Below, piece by piece: positions 1-6,267 of a DNA stretch of 20,135 bases (within the stretch, counting starts at the first letter, position 1; every line of letters starts with the position of its first letter). The notes beneath the pieces were generated by a model that ran no database searches, was not told the origin of the DNA, and saw nothing but the letters and a program-made list of their open reading frames with translations. The stretch covers positions 1 to 20,135 of IMG/VR virus record IMGVR_UViG_3300045110_000174; one strand, 5' to 3'. A program made the position numbers and the translations under genes. The stretch comes from a virus.

Positions 1-121
1 TTATACCGTGTGCGCGGTCTACACACCAAACGGCACACTAACGCCAGAGAAACCCAAGCGTGTCTGCTCTTGCTGCCGACAACGACTGGCAATGGCAACA
101 GCGTTTGACGAGAAAGGCTGA
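1..121 (+). CDS. C-terminal end of a small hypothetical phage protein (5' truncated)
   Basis: Frame 2 of the plus strand is open from the window edge to a TGA at 119-121 and gives the last 39 residues of a protein. The stretch carries a cysteine cluster (VCSCC) about 15 residues before the end, with another Cys near the edge, so a small metal-binding domain is possible but not shown. It lies two bases before the GTG of the next small gene in the same direction, which suggests one operon of small early or accessory phage genes. The start is outside the window. I do not recognise the family. That it is coding is inferred from its protein-like composition and from the tight spacing to the next ORF. 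Confidence 0.5.
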   Translation, partial: YTVCAVYTPNGTLTPEKPKRVCSCCRQRLAMATAFDEKG

Positions 122-123
122 CC

Positions 124-294
124 GTGCCCGACACCGATCTCGAAATCCCGACCGCAATCGAGGCCGCCGCCAAGCGCGCCATGATGGCCATCGACAGCCA
201 CTATCTGCCGGCCCAGCTAAATGCGGACCTCCGCACGCTGATGGAGGCGGCGATGTGCTGGGAGATGTACGAAAAACAAACCTCGGAGAGATGA
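124..294 (+). CDS. Small hypothetical phage protein, 56 aa
   Basis: GTG start at 124, with an AAAGG Shine-Dalgarno-like stretch at 113-117 and a six-base spacer; TGA at 292-294. The product is acidic at its N-terminus (PDTDLEIPTAIEAAAKRA) and then looks helical and Ala/Met-rich, ending in EMYEKQTSER. No transmembrane segment or catalytic motif is visible. It begins two bases after the stop of the preceding ORF and its own stop overlaps the next ATG as TGATG, which argues for a translated mini-operon. It has the look of the short conserved hypotheticals that end early or regulatory cassettes in alphaproteobacterial prophages. I do not know its function. Confidence 0.55.
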   Translation: MPDTDLEIPTAIEAAAKRAMMAIDSHYLPAQLNADLRTLMEAAMCWEMYEKQTSER

Positions 295-500
295 TGCAAC
301 GATATCTGTACGGCTGGCGATGTTGGTGGGAAGGGTTAAGGAAAGCTCGCCGCAAGAAACACGGAGCCGGCAAGCAGCCGTGGTCGCTCGCGCTAAAAAC
401 CGCCGCTTGTTATCGGTTCCTTGTTGACGGCCAGCACTGCAATCCGCCACGGCCGCCGCGATACCTGCGCGGCTTGAGCGCGCCCAATGGGTGGGAGTGA
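294..500 (+). CDS. Small cationic Trp-rich hypothetical protein, 68 aa
   Basis: The ATG at 294 overlaps the preceding TGA (TGATG) and has GGAG at 285-288, five bases upstream, so I prefer it to the in-frame ATG at 291 and to far-upstream starts that would run through the other small genes. The product begins MQRYLYGWRCWWEGLRKARR, followed by a basic middle and a Pro/Arg-rich end. Three Trp and many Arg/Lys within the first 20 residues suggest an amphipathic or nucleic-acid-contacting N-terminus. It stops about 40 bases before the converging end of the late operon. The function is unknown. It may be a chance ORF, but the coupling to the 56-aa gene supports it. Confidence 0.42.
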   Translation: MQRYLYGWRCWWEGLRKARRKKHGAGKQPWSLALKTAACYRFLVDGQHCNPPRPPRYLRGLSAPNGWE

Positions 501-541
501 CGAGATGGGCATTGTCTTTGAGGCGGCGATGCTAAAGCGAA

Positions 542-823
542 TTATTTAGCAGGGTTCACGCTCAAATTTTTCGTCATGACGTCGACAATTCTATCTATGG
601 ATTGCTTGTTCGCCTCGATCTGCTTCTCCAAAACCGTGAGCCGATTGTTGATCTCGCTCAAGTGCGGCGAGCCGCGCACCTCGAGGGTATTGACCCGCGT
701 CTCGAGCCGCACCGAATAAGCCACGATGCTGATCACCGCGGCGCCGATGGCAATGGCTTGCGCAACAAGAAAATAAATTAAGGTCTGGTTTTCCGCGACC
801 CATGACCTGACCTTGTCGATCAT
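542..823 (-). CDS. Holin-like membrane protein with coiled coil, 93 aa
   Basis: This is the last gene of the leftward late operon. After a short amphipathic N-terminus there is one clear hydrophobic segment at about residues 14-37 (from TLIYFLVAQ to SIVAYSV). A long polar stretch of about residues 38-86 follows, with heptad-like leucines and isoleucines (RLTVLEKQIEANKQSIDRIV), typical of a coiled coil. It starts four bases after the stop of the amidase gene, which fits a lysis pair. One membrane helix plus a coiled coil is compatible with a small holin, a pinholin or a lysis accessory protein, but no family motif proves this. The holin role is inferred from topology and position. Confidence 0.6.
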   Translation of the reverse strand: MIDKVRSWVAENQTLIYFLVAQAIAIGAAVISIVAYSVRLETRVNTLEVRGSPHLSEINNRLTVLEKQIEANKQSIDRIVDVMTKNLSVNPAK

Positions 824-827
824 TTTT

Positions 828-1772
828 TTAGGGCCGCCGGTACGGAAAGATAACCTCGACCTCGTCGTCGGTCGTCAGCCCGAGGTCGGCCAGCAGGCCA
901 GGGCTGAGATCCGCGACCCGCCCCGTGGCCTCGTTCGGTCCCCAGTCCGCCGGGAATGCCGTCAGCTCGATGCCGCCCGCCCGCACCAGCGCGAGCTCCT
1001 CGCGCATCATGGCCTTCGGCGTCACGTTGTAGTCCCACCGGCAAGCGACGTAATGGATGTGCGGATTGAGCCGCCGCGCCAGGCCGGTCGTACCCGGTGG
1101 CTGCGACGGCAAAAACAGATGCGGCGCCTGCTCGACCTCACTGATGAAGGCCAGCCCTTCGCTCGGCGAGACGCCGGTGTCGTCCGGCCCGCCGAAATGC
1201 GAGCACTTGCCGCTGGCCTTGAACAACGGCGCCGGCGCCTCGGCAATGCCTTCCAACGGCTCCCCGCCGAGCTCGTCGGCAATGGCCGCGGCGATGTCAA
1301 AGAACTTCGCCTCGTAGAGCTTGGCGTCGGCCTCGCTGTCGACGAAGCAGACTTCGATCAGGATTGCCGGCTTCTCGGTGTTGTTCAGAAAGAACAGGTC
1401 GGTGCGCCGCTTGGCGCCGCGATTGATGAAGCCGCAGGACGCAATGGCGGCCGACATCTCAGCGGCGAGCGCCTCTTGCGTCACGTAGAGCACCTCGACG
1501 CCCATCGGCTTCTCGACCTGCTCGTAGGCGTTGAAGTGGCAACTGATATCGACGTCGCGTTCCTGCGCGTTGTGGAAGTTCACGATCGCGTTCAGGTTCT
1601 CGTTCTGGCTGCGGCTGCTGTTGTCGTGAAACACCATCACATCGGTGCCCCGGCTCTGCAGCTCCTCCGCGACCCGGTTGACGACCCTGCGGGCCTCGTC
1701 GACCTCGTCGAGGATGCCGCAGGCTCCGCGGACGTAGAGACCGTGACCAGACGAGATTACAACTTTTTGCAT
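828..1772 (-). CDS. Endolysin: N-acetylmuramoyl-L-alanine amidase (Amidase_3-like) with barrel-like C-terminal domain
   Basis: The product should cut the amide bond between N-acetylmuramic acid and the stem peptide and so release phage at lysis. From the ATG at 1772 (314 aa) the zinc amidase pattern is visible: His10 in SSGHG, a Glu near residue 26 in the DEVDEAR segment, His79 in ISCHFNA, and the catalytic-type Glu140 in LIEVCFVDS. Residues of about 1-168 form this domain. The rest (about 185-314) contains DWGPNEATGRVADLSPGLL followed by a LG..TDD.VEV end, which resembles the double-psi barrel of RlpA-like proteins. GAGG lies seven bases before the ATG at 1772, so I chose it over the ATG at 1778. 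No signal peptide is seen, so export would need the neighbouring membrane protein. Confidence 0.88.
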   Translation of the reverse strand: MQKVVISSGHGLYVRGACGILDEVDEARRVVNRVAEELQSRGTDVMVFHDNSSRSQNENLNAIVNFHNAQERDVDISCHFNAYEQVEKPMGVEVLYVTQEALAAEMSAAIASCGFINRGAKRRTDLFFLNNTEKPAILIEVCFVDSEADAKLYEAKFFDIAAAIADELGGEPLEGIAEAPAPLFKASGKCSHFGGPDDTGVSPSEGLAFISEVEQAPHLFLPSQPPGTTGLARRLNPHIHYVACRWDYNVTPKAMMREELALVRAGGIELTAFPADWGPNEATGRVADLSPGLLADLGLTTDDEVEVIFPYRRP

Positions 1773-1781
1773 GGCCATGCC

Positions 1782-2366
1782 TCACAAGCTTGTGGAGAAC
1801 GCGATATTCAATGTGTCGCCGTTCACCACCGCCTTGTCGCCGGTCGAGAACGTGCCGGCCGACCAAAGCACGCCGTTGGTGTCGTCCTTGGTGGCGACCG
1901 CGCCGGTGCCGAAGACGAGGAACGCGCCCTTGACCGTGCCGGTGCTGGTGATCGCATATGACAGCGCCGCCGATAGCGCCTTTCCTCCCGCCGTAGCGGC
2001 CGACCACACCGCGGTCTTGCGGTTGCCGGTGTAGGTCGGGGCATTGGCGCCGCCGGCTTCCAGCCATCCCGCATGCGAGACCATGGTATCGCCGGCCGCG
2101 ACCGCCGTGTACGACGTCGACGAGATCAAGCCCATGTACGGCCCGACCACGGTGTAGGCCGCACCCGCAAGGGACGAGTCGAGCATCAGGTTTTTGCCGA
2201 CGGTGCAGACGACGTTGTCGATCACCTCGCGCCACTTGAGCTTGCCGTCCACCGAAAGGCACTCGATCACATACCGGCCGTGCGCCTCGGCACGCTCGCC
2301 GATACCGCCGCCGCGAACAACGGAAGCGTCATTGCATTCGCGCGCGTTGGCGCGTTCGTCAGTCAT
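1782..2366 (-). CDS. Phage tail-tip/fibre-associated structural protein, 194 aa
   Basis: The ATG at 2366 has a good AAAGGAG Shine-Dalgarno six bases upstream. The first 40 residues are charged and variable. From WREVIDNVVCTVGKNLMLDS onward the protein is a beta-rich, Ala/Gly/Thr-rich sequence with GLISSTSYTAVAAGDTM, GWLEAG, and an end of VNGDTLNIAFSTSL. I recognise this as a widespread tailed-phage protein that tends to sit among fibre and lysis genes, but its biochemical role is not established to my knowledge. Its place between the tail spike and the endolysin gene suggests a fibre-tip or adhesion component. No enzymatic motif is visible. Its stop lies nine bases before the amidase start at 1772. 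Confidence 0.7.
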   Translation of the reverse strand: MTDERANARECNDASVVRGGGIGERAEAHGRYVIECLSVDGKLKWREVIDNVVCTVGKNLMLDSSLAGAAYTVVGPYMGLISSTSYTAVAAGDTMVSHAGWLEAGGANAPTYTGNRKTAVWSAATAGGKALSAALSYAITSTGTVKGAFLVFGTGAVATKDDTNGVLWSAGTFSTGDKAVVNGDTLNIAFSTSL

Positions 2367-2388
2367 GGGTTTCTCCTTTGGAATGTCG

Positions 2389-4155
2389 TTAGGTGAGCGC
2401 CGGCAGCGGGTCCAAATAGTATGTCGTTGACGCCTTGGCCGCGCGCACGTTGATGTAGATGAAGCCCTTCATCGCCGGCTGCGGCGAGGTCAACGTGACG
2501 ACGAGCTTGAACGGCGACCAGCCGGCACCCGAGCCGCCGCCGTTCCAACTGCTGCCATCCGAGGACACCGCCGCGTTGGCCGCTAGCGGGTGCGACTTGC
2601 ACGTCGTTTTGAACGAGGCTATCGGCGAGCCCGAGCTGCCGAGGTACTGCACGTCCATCCACAGCTCATCGTTGTTCGGCAGCGATGCGCTGTTGATCGT
2701 GCCGTAGACCGTGACGGTGACATCGGCGCCGGTGGTCTCATTCCAGATCGCCAGCGGCAACATGCGGTAAGGCGTCAGGAATGCGGCCTGTGCGTTGGTG
2801 GCGATCTTGTCGCTCTGCGCCTGGGTGCCGTCGGTCGCGCCACCCACTCGCGTGATCGAGGTTTCGGTGACCTGGGATCCGCTGTATTCGTCGCGGGTGG
2901 CTTTGTAGTTGGTGGCGCCGCTGTCGCAACGCACGGTGACCACGGGATCGGCAGGATAACCCATGGAAACAGCAGACCCCATGCGGGTCACACTGGCATG
3001 GAATTTACAGTCCTCGAACACGAAGGAAGCCGCCGCACCAACCAGCACCAGAGTCCCGGAGTAGGCAGAAAAATCGACGCCACGGCAGACGACGCTATAG
3101 GCCCCGGTGGACTGCGCATTGAACAGGTTGGTCGGAATCGTGGCGCCTTGCAGCGCCGACGGCGTGTTGCGCCACTCGAAACCTGCGTTGGTCACCTTCA
3201 AGCCCTGCCCGACAGCAGCGAATTGCACCGTACAATTGTCCCACAGAACCTGGGTCGGTACCGTGCTGCCAGCGCCAAATGATATGGCATTAACAGAGAG
3301 CGTGCCGCCCACGACGAAAGCACAGTTTTTGCAGACGTGATTGATCGTCGCGCCTTGGATGCCGATGCTTGCCCCCCCAGCAGCATCGCCCGCGGTGAAA
3401 GTCACGCCCTGATAATAGCAGGATCCCATGCTGTTGGCCGTTGCCTGGAGCAAAACGGTGCTGCTGCCGGTCGTCGAAACCTTGGCTCCCGTATTGAAAT
3501 TGGCCTCGACTGGCGGCAACGCCGCCGTGCGATCCACGCAGATCGCATAGGTAGGCCCGGCCGCCGCAGTCGCCGGACTGATCAACGTCATCGCCGTCGC
3601 CTGCGTCTCGGCGTGGTTGTCGGCGAGGAAGAATCTATTCCCGGCCGCACCCCAATTGGCGGCGTAGGCGTTGGCCAGCCGCGCATGCGGAGTGCCCCAG
3701 ACCGGGAAATTTCCCACCGGGCCGAGCGAAGTCCACACCGCCGTGGTGTCGGTCGTGGTGACGCCGGCGGTATCGCTGAACGCCGGTTCGGACGCGCTCA
3801 TTGCCCCTGCCGTCGTGCAAATCTGGTAACTGGCGCCGCTGCTGCGCTTGATGACCTGCCCGAGCACGGCGGGCGTAACGGCTTTTACCTGCGCCCAGGT
3901 TGCCGTCGAGGCCAGGTCACCGTTGACGGCGGGTTGTCCGGTCACCTCCTGAAAGGTGGCCGTGTTTGATACGGTCTTCGCACCACGCGTCAGTGTCCAA
4001 GTAGGCTCACTTCCAGCACTCGTGCCGGCCACGATACACAAAAACACCCGTTCCGAATTTACAGCAGGCGTTGTCAACTGGCGAATCAACTGGCCAGCGG
4101 TGTAAGCCGTGGACACAGCAAACGGCGAGACGGCAGCGTACTTAACGCTGCTCAC
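2389..4155 (-). CDS. Tail spike/fibre protein with beta-helix-like centre, 588-597 aa
   Basis: Probably a receptor-binding tail spike. The N-terminus (VSSVKYAAVSPFAVSTAYTAG, then a SAGSEPTWTLTRGA segment) resembles short adhesion modules seen in phage fibres. The middle third has repeating short strands with asparagine/cysteine turns (CKNCAFVVGG, LWDNCTVQF, FEDCKFHAS), as in right-handed beta-helix spikes. The end is beta-rich (FIYINVRAAKASTTYYL). The GTG at 4155 is the only conventional start near the N-terminus but has no Shine-Dalgarno. A strong one at 4187-4193 faces an in-frame ATC at 4182, which would give 597 aa and add ALVDSTWY. An in-frame TAG at 4194-4192 bars any start further upstream. 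The HNH gene separates it from its upstream tail neighbour. Confidence 0.75.
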   Translation of the reverse strand: MSSVKYAAVSPFAVSTAYTAGQLIRQLTTPAVNSERVFLCIVAGTSAGSEPTWTLTRGAKTVSNTATFQEVTGQPAVNGDLASTATWAQVKAVTPAVLGQVIKRSSGASYQICTTAGAMSASEPAFSDTAGVTTTDTTAVWTSLGPVGNFPVWGTPHARLANAYAANWGAAGNRFFLADNHAETQATAMTLISPATAAAGPTYAICVDRTAALPPVEANFNTGAKVSTTGSSTVLLQATANSMGSCYYQGVTFTAGDAAGGASIGIQGATINHVCKNCAFVVGGTLSVNAISFGAGSTVPTQVLWDNCTVQFAAVGQGLKVTNAGFEWRNTPSALQGATIPTNLFNAQSTGAYSVVCRGVDFSAYSGTLVLVGAAASFVFEDCKFHASVTRMGSAVSMGYPADPVVTVRCDSGATNYKATRDEYSGSQVTETSITRVGGATDGTQAQSDKIATNAQAAFLTPYRMLPLAIWNETTGADVTVTVYGTINSASLPNNDELWMDVQYLGSSGSPIASFKTTCKSHPLAANAAVSSDGSSWNGGGSGAGWSPFKLVVTLTSPQPAMKGFIYINVRAAKASTTYYLDPLPALT

Positions 4156-4186
4156 ATACCAGGTAGAATCAACTAGAGCGATAACA

Positions 4187-4193
4187 CCCTCCT
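4187..4193 (-). promoter_or_regulatory. Strong ribosome-binding site without a canonical start codon
   Basis: On the minus strand the sequence reads AGGAGGG, a near-perfect anti-16S match. Five bases after its AGGAGG core comes ATC (4182-4180), in frame with the tail spike gene. The first GTG in that frame is 27 bases further on at 4155. The site is among the strongest Shine-Dalgarno matches in the window, so it is probably used, either with ATC as a rare start or with weak initiation at the distant GTG. Confidence 0.6.
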
Positions 4194-4207
4194 ATGATAG
4201 AATGCGC

Positions 4208-4237
4208 GGCGGGCCACTGTTTCAGCATTGGCCCGCC
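4208..4237. repeat. Perfect 9-bp inverted repeat (hairpin) between HNH and tail spike genes
   Basis: GGCGGGCCA at 4208-4216 pairs perfectly with TGGCCCGCC at 4229-4237 around a 12-base loop. It lies in the 5' leader of the HNH gene on the plus strand and about 15 bases upstream of the tail spike ribosome-binding site on the minus strand. No T-run follows on either strand, so it is not a typical intrinsic terminator. It could fold at the 5' end of either message and insulate the two divergent genes, or mark the edge of the inserted element. On the plus strand a TATGAT at 4193-4198 could be a -10 box, but no good -35 is seen. Confidence 0.6.
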
Positions 4238-4267
4238 ACTTGACCTCGAACCGATGGGAGCGGATCG

Positions 4268-4771
4268 ATGCCCAGGCGCATAGATATTACTGGCGTGCGG
4301 TTCGGTCGATTGGTTGCAATCCAGCCCGCCGGCCAGGATATTCACCGAAACACGCTCTGGCTTTGTTGTTGCGACTGCCAAAGCCATCATGTCGCCGGTC
4401 TTACCGACCTTCGCAGCGGCAACACGAGGTCCTGCGGATGCTATGGTGGTAGATACCGCCACGGCTACTCTACGAGACAGCGATCTCACGATCTTTACAG
4501 TACATGGGAAAACATGCACCAACGCTGCAATAACCCCAACAAGGATAATTATAAGTGGTATGGCGCGCGAGGCATCAAAGTCTGCAAACGTTGGGATAGC
4601 TTTGTCAACTTCCTCGCGGACGTTGGAGAGCGTCCACCAGGTCTCACAATTGATCGCATCAATAACGATGGCAATTACGAACCTGGGAACGTCAGGTGGG
4701 CCACTCAAGAAGAGCAAAGAAACAACAAACGCCCCCAAAACCGAGTCCCGGTGGAACACCATCACGGCTGA
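4268..4771 (+). CDS. HNH-type (homing) endonuclease, 167 aa, inserted against the late operon
   Basis: ATG at 4268 with GGGAG at 4256-4260. The N-terminal part has the GxRFGRL start and a Cys pattern suited to a zinc ribbon (C35-x-C37 with C56-x-C58, within DLRSGNTRSCGC). The C-terminal part has Y-x-x-W, a RCNNP segment, YGARGIKVCKRW at about 98-109, and TIDRINNDGNYEPGNVRWAT at about 127-146, followed by EEQRNNKR. This is the phage HNH/homing-endonuclease type with the YGxRGI motif. The nuclease core has Asp-Arg where classical HNH proteins have His-His, so catalysis is not certain. It is the only plus-strand gene inside the leftward operon, and its end overlaps the converging 153-aa gene by ten bases. 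This placement is typical of a free-standing homing endonuclease. Confidence 0.85.
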   Translation: MPRRIDITGVRFGRLVAIQPAGQDIHRNTLWLCCCDCQSHHVAGLTDLRSGNTRSCGCYGGRYRHGYSTRQRSHDLYSTWENMHQRCNNPNKDNYKWYGARGIKVCKRWDSFVNFLADVGERPPGLTIDRINNDGNYEPGNVRWATQEEQRNNKRPQNRVPVEHHHG

Positions 4772-5223
4772 CCTAATACTGTTCCCGAGTTCAACCGCGA
4801 GCTCTTGACCGGCGGCACGCCGGAATTGACCTGCACTGGCGATATCCCAGAGATCGTTGCATTGCGCATGATGGCGCTCGCCAGCGTGACGCTTTGCGTG
4901 GAGGCCGCGGTTGCCGCTTCCACCACCGCCGCGCTCCAGACGGTCGGCACCGAAGCTGATTGCGTCGAAATGGCGGTGACCGCCTCGACGACAGCCGCCG
5001 CGTAGGTGAGCCCGGCATTGACGGTGGCGGCAGCGTTCGCCACCTCGCGCATGATCTGGCCGAGGTAGGCGTCGACATGATCGCCGACCGATGCCGGATC
5101 GTCGACCAGCGTGGCGAAAACGACATTACCGGTGCCGGGCGAATCCTGCGCCGTCGCAACCTCGGCCAGATCAGCCGCGATCGCCGCCCGCCGTTGCTGC
5201 TGGCTGACGCTACAGACGAGCAT
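4762..5223 (-). CDS. Small phage tail-region protein with internal repeats, 153 aa
   Basis: The ATG at 5223 follows directly after the TGA of the Asp-box protein (TGAATG), and the gene ends at a TGA at 4762-4764, overlapping the HNH gene tail to tail. The middle has a near-tandem repeat of about 22 residues: AAVVEAVTAISTQSASVPTV is followed by AAVVEAATAASTQSVTLASA. It is very rich in Ala, Val and Thr, as in flexible or helical fibre linkers. The segment GNVVFATLVDDPASVGDHVD resembles a conserved phage hypothetical placed near tail fibres, though I cannot name a family. The last ten residues abut the HNH insertion, so the natural C-terminus may have been altered. The role is probably structural, at the tail tip. 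Confidence 0.7.
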   Translation of the reverse strand: MLVCSVSQQQRRAAIAADLAEVATAQDSPGTGNVVFATLVDDPASVGDHVDAYLGQIMREVANAAATVNAGLTYAAAVVEAVTAISTQSASVPTVWSAAVVEAATAASTQSVTLASAIMRNATISGISPVQVNSGVPPVKSSRLNSGTVLGQP

Positions 5224-6267
5224 TCAGCCCGTGCCCAATGTAGCGGCAATCATGGTCACAACGCCGGCTGTTGTGCTGCCGATCGGCTTCCCCTCTGGGG
5301 TGGTGCCGAGCGAATTCCAGGTCGCGCCATCGTCCACCGAAAACACAACGGCACCGGCCGCGTCGATATCCTGCCCAACAAAACCGCCGGCCATCCAGAA
5401 GCCGTTGACCCCGGCAACGCAGGTCACCTTTTGAATGCCTGGAATAGACACCCTAACGGTTTCCGCCGCGGTCGTGTCCGTGGCCGGCAATGTAACGTCG
5501 ACTAGACTGCCGCCGTGAGTGGTGCCGTCGCTGCTGATGTTGAAGCTGTGCAGCCCCTGCTCGTAAAAGGTGATTGGTGGCAAGACAGGTTTCATCGTTA
5601 CTTCCGTTGCCGTGTCGTGGCGCATGACGCCATCGGGCACGCGCTGGCCGCGCGCGTCGAAGCAGTCATTGGCAGTACAGAACGACGGAAAAGTCGATCG
5701 GTAGGCGGGATCGCCGTCCGTGTTGGTGCTGCTGACCAGGCTCCAGGTCACACCATCTGGTGAGCTCAGTATCTCGTCTTTCAGCCCTGCGCTTCGGTCG
5801 TAATAGAACAAGCCGGTTTCGCCGGCATCCTGGTCCCAAACCAGGTTGACGCCGTTCGTTGTCGCGGAGTCTTCGTATGCCTTCGTCCAGTCGAGACCGT
5901 TGCTCGACTTGCAGATCACCGGATGGGGAATACGCACCGTGATAATGTTCCCGGCGCCGTCGTCGATCTCCTTCACTTCAATCCGTTCCCCAGTGACCAG
6001 AAAGGTACGGACCTGCTCCCCCACAGCGTTTGTCACCAGCGCATAAGACGCCGCCGCATCCCCCAGCTTGTCGGCAGTCGTATTCCCCAGATCGTCGACA
6101 GGCTTTGTCACGACACGCACTTCCGGTGCAGTTGTTTTGTCGCCGAAACTTGCCCGATAGAGATCACCCTGAAGCGTGCCATAAACAAACACTGTGCCGC
6201 TGGCCCATTGCACATTGTAGATGCGAGTCAGCACGTCCTGGGAATACGGCCCAATCTCCGGCGGCAT
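5224..6267 (-). CDS. Tail protein with Asp-box (BNR-like) motifs, 347 aa
   Basis: The ATG at 6267 shares its A with the upstream TGA (TGATG), giving 347 aa; a longer in-frame ORF reaching 6813 only reads through the neighbouring gene. Three Asp-box-like motifs of the S-x-D-x-G-x-x-W type are visible: SSNGLDW at 121-127, SSPDGVTW at 168-175 and SVDDGATW at 310-317. A fourth, degenerate one is SSDGTT near 245. Such motifs mark blades of beta-propeller folds, as in sialidases and other sugar-binding proteins. No sialidase arginine triad or other active site can be assigned, so binding is more likely than hydrolysis. Position among tail-tip genes points to host-surface recognition. Confidence 0.72.
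   Translation of the reverse strand: MPPEIGPYSQDVLTRIYNVQWASGTVFVYGTLQGDLYRASFGDKTTAPEVRVVTKPVDDLGNTTADKLGDAAASYALVTNAVGEQVRTFLVTGERIEVKEIDDGAGNIITVRIPHPVICKSSNGLDWTKAYEDSATTNGVNLVWDQDAGETGLFYYDRSAGLKDEILSSPDGVTWSLVSSTNTDGDPAYRSTFPSFCTANDCFDARGQRVPDGVMRHDTATEVTMKPVLPPITFYEQGLHSFNISSDGTTHGGSLVDVTLPATDTTAAETVRVSIPGIQKVTCVAGVNGFWMAGGFVGQDIDAAGAVVFSVDDGATWNSLGTTPEGKPIGSTTAGVVTMIAATLGTG

Noticed and set aside
60-293. N-terminal extension of the ORF ending at 500
   Set aside because: It overlaps two better-looking short genes in other frames and has an Arg-rich shadow composition; the start at 294 has ribosome-binding site and coupling.
505-549. 14-codon plus-strand ORF (MGIVFEAAMLKRII)
   Set aside because: It has a possible Shine-Dalgarno but is too short to support and overlaps the end of the holin-like gene.
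531-550. Small inverted repeat GCTAAA/TTTAGC at the convergent junction, as a terminator
   Set aside because: The stem is only six AT-rich pairs and no T-run follows, so a terminator is not supported.
813-1961. 382-aa plus-strand ORF opposite the endolysin
   Set aside because: Its Arg/Asp/Val-rich composition is typical of antisense reading in GC-rich DNA, while the minus strand encodes an amidase with all metal ligands.
4169-4765. 198-aa minus-strand ORF opposite the HNH gene, in frame order with the operon and with a TGATG-like start
   Set aside because: The plus-strand reading has clear HNH family motifs and a good ribosome-binding site. The minus-strand product has no domain-like pattern and is best explained as an antisense shadow.
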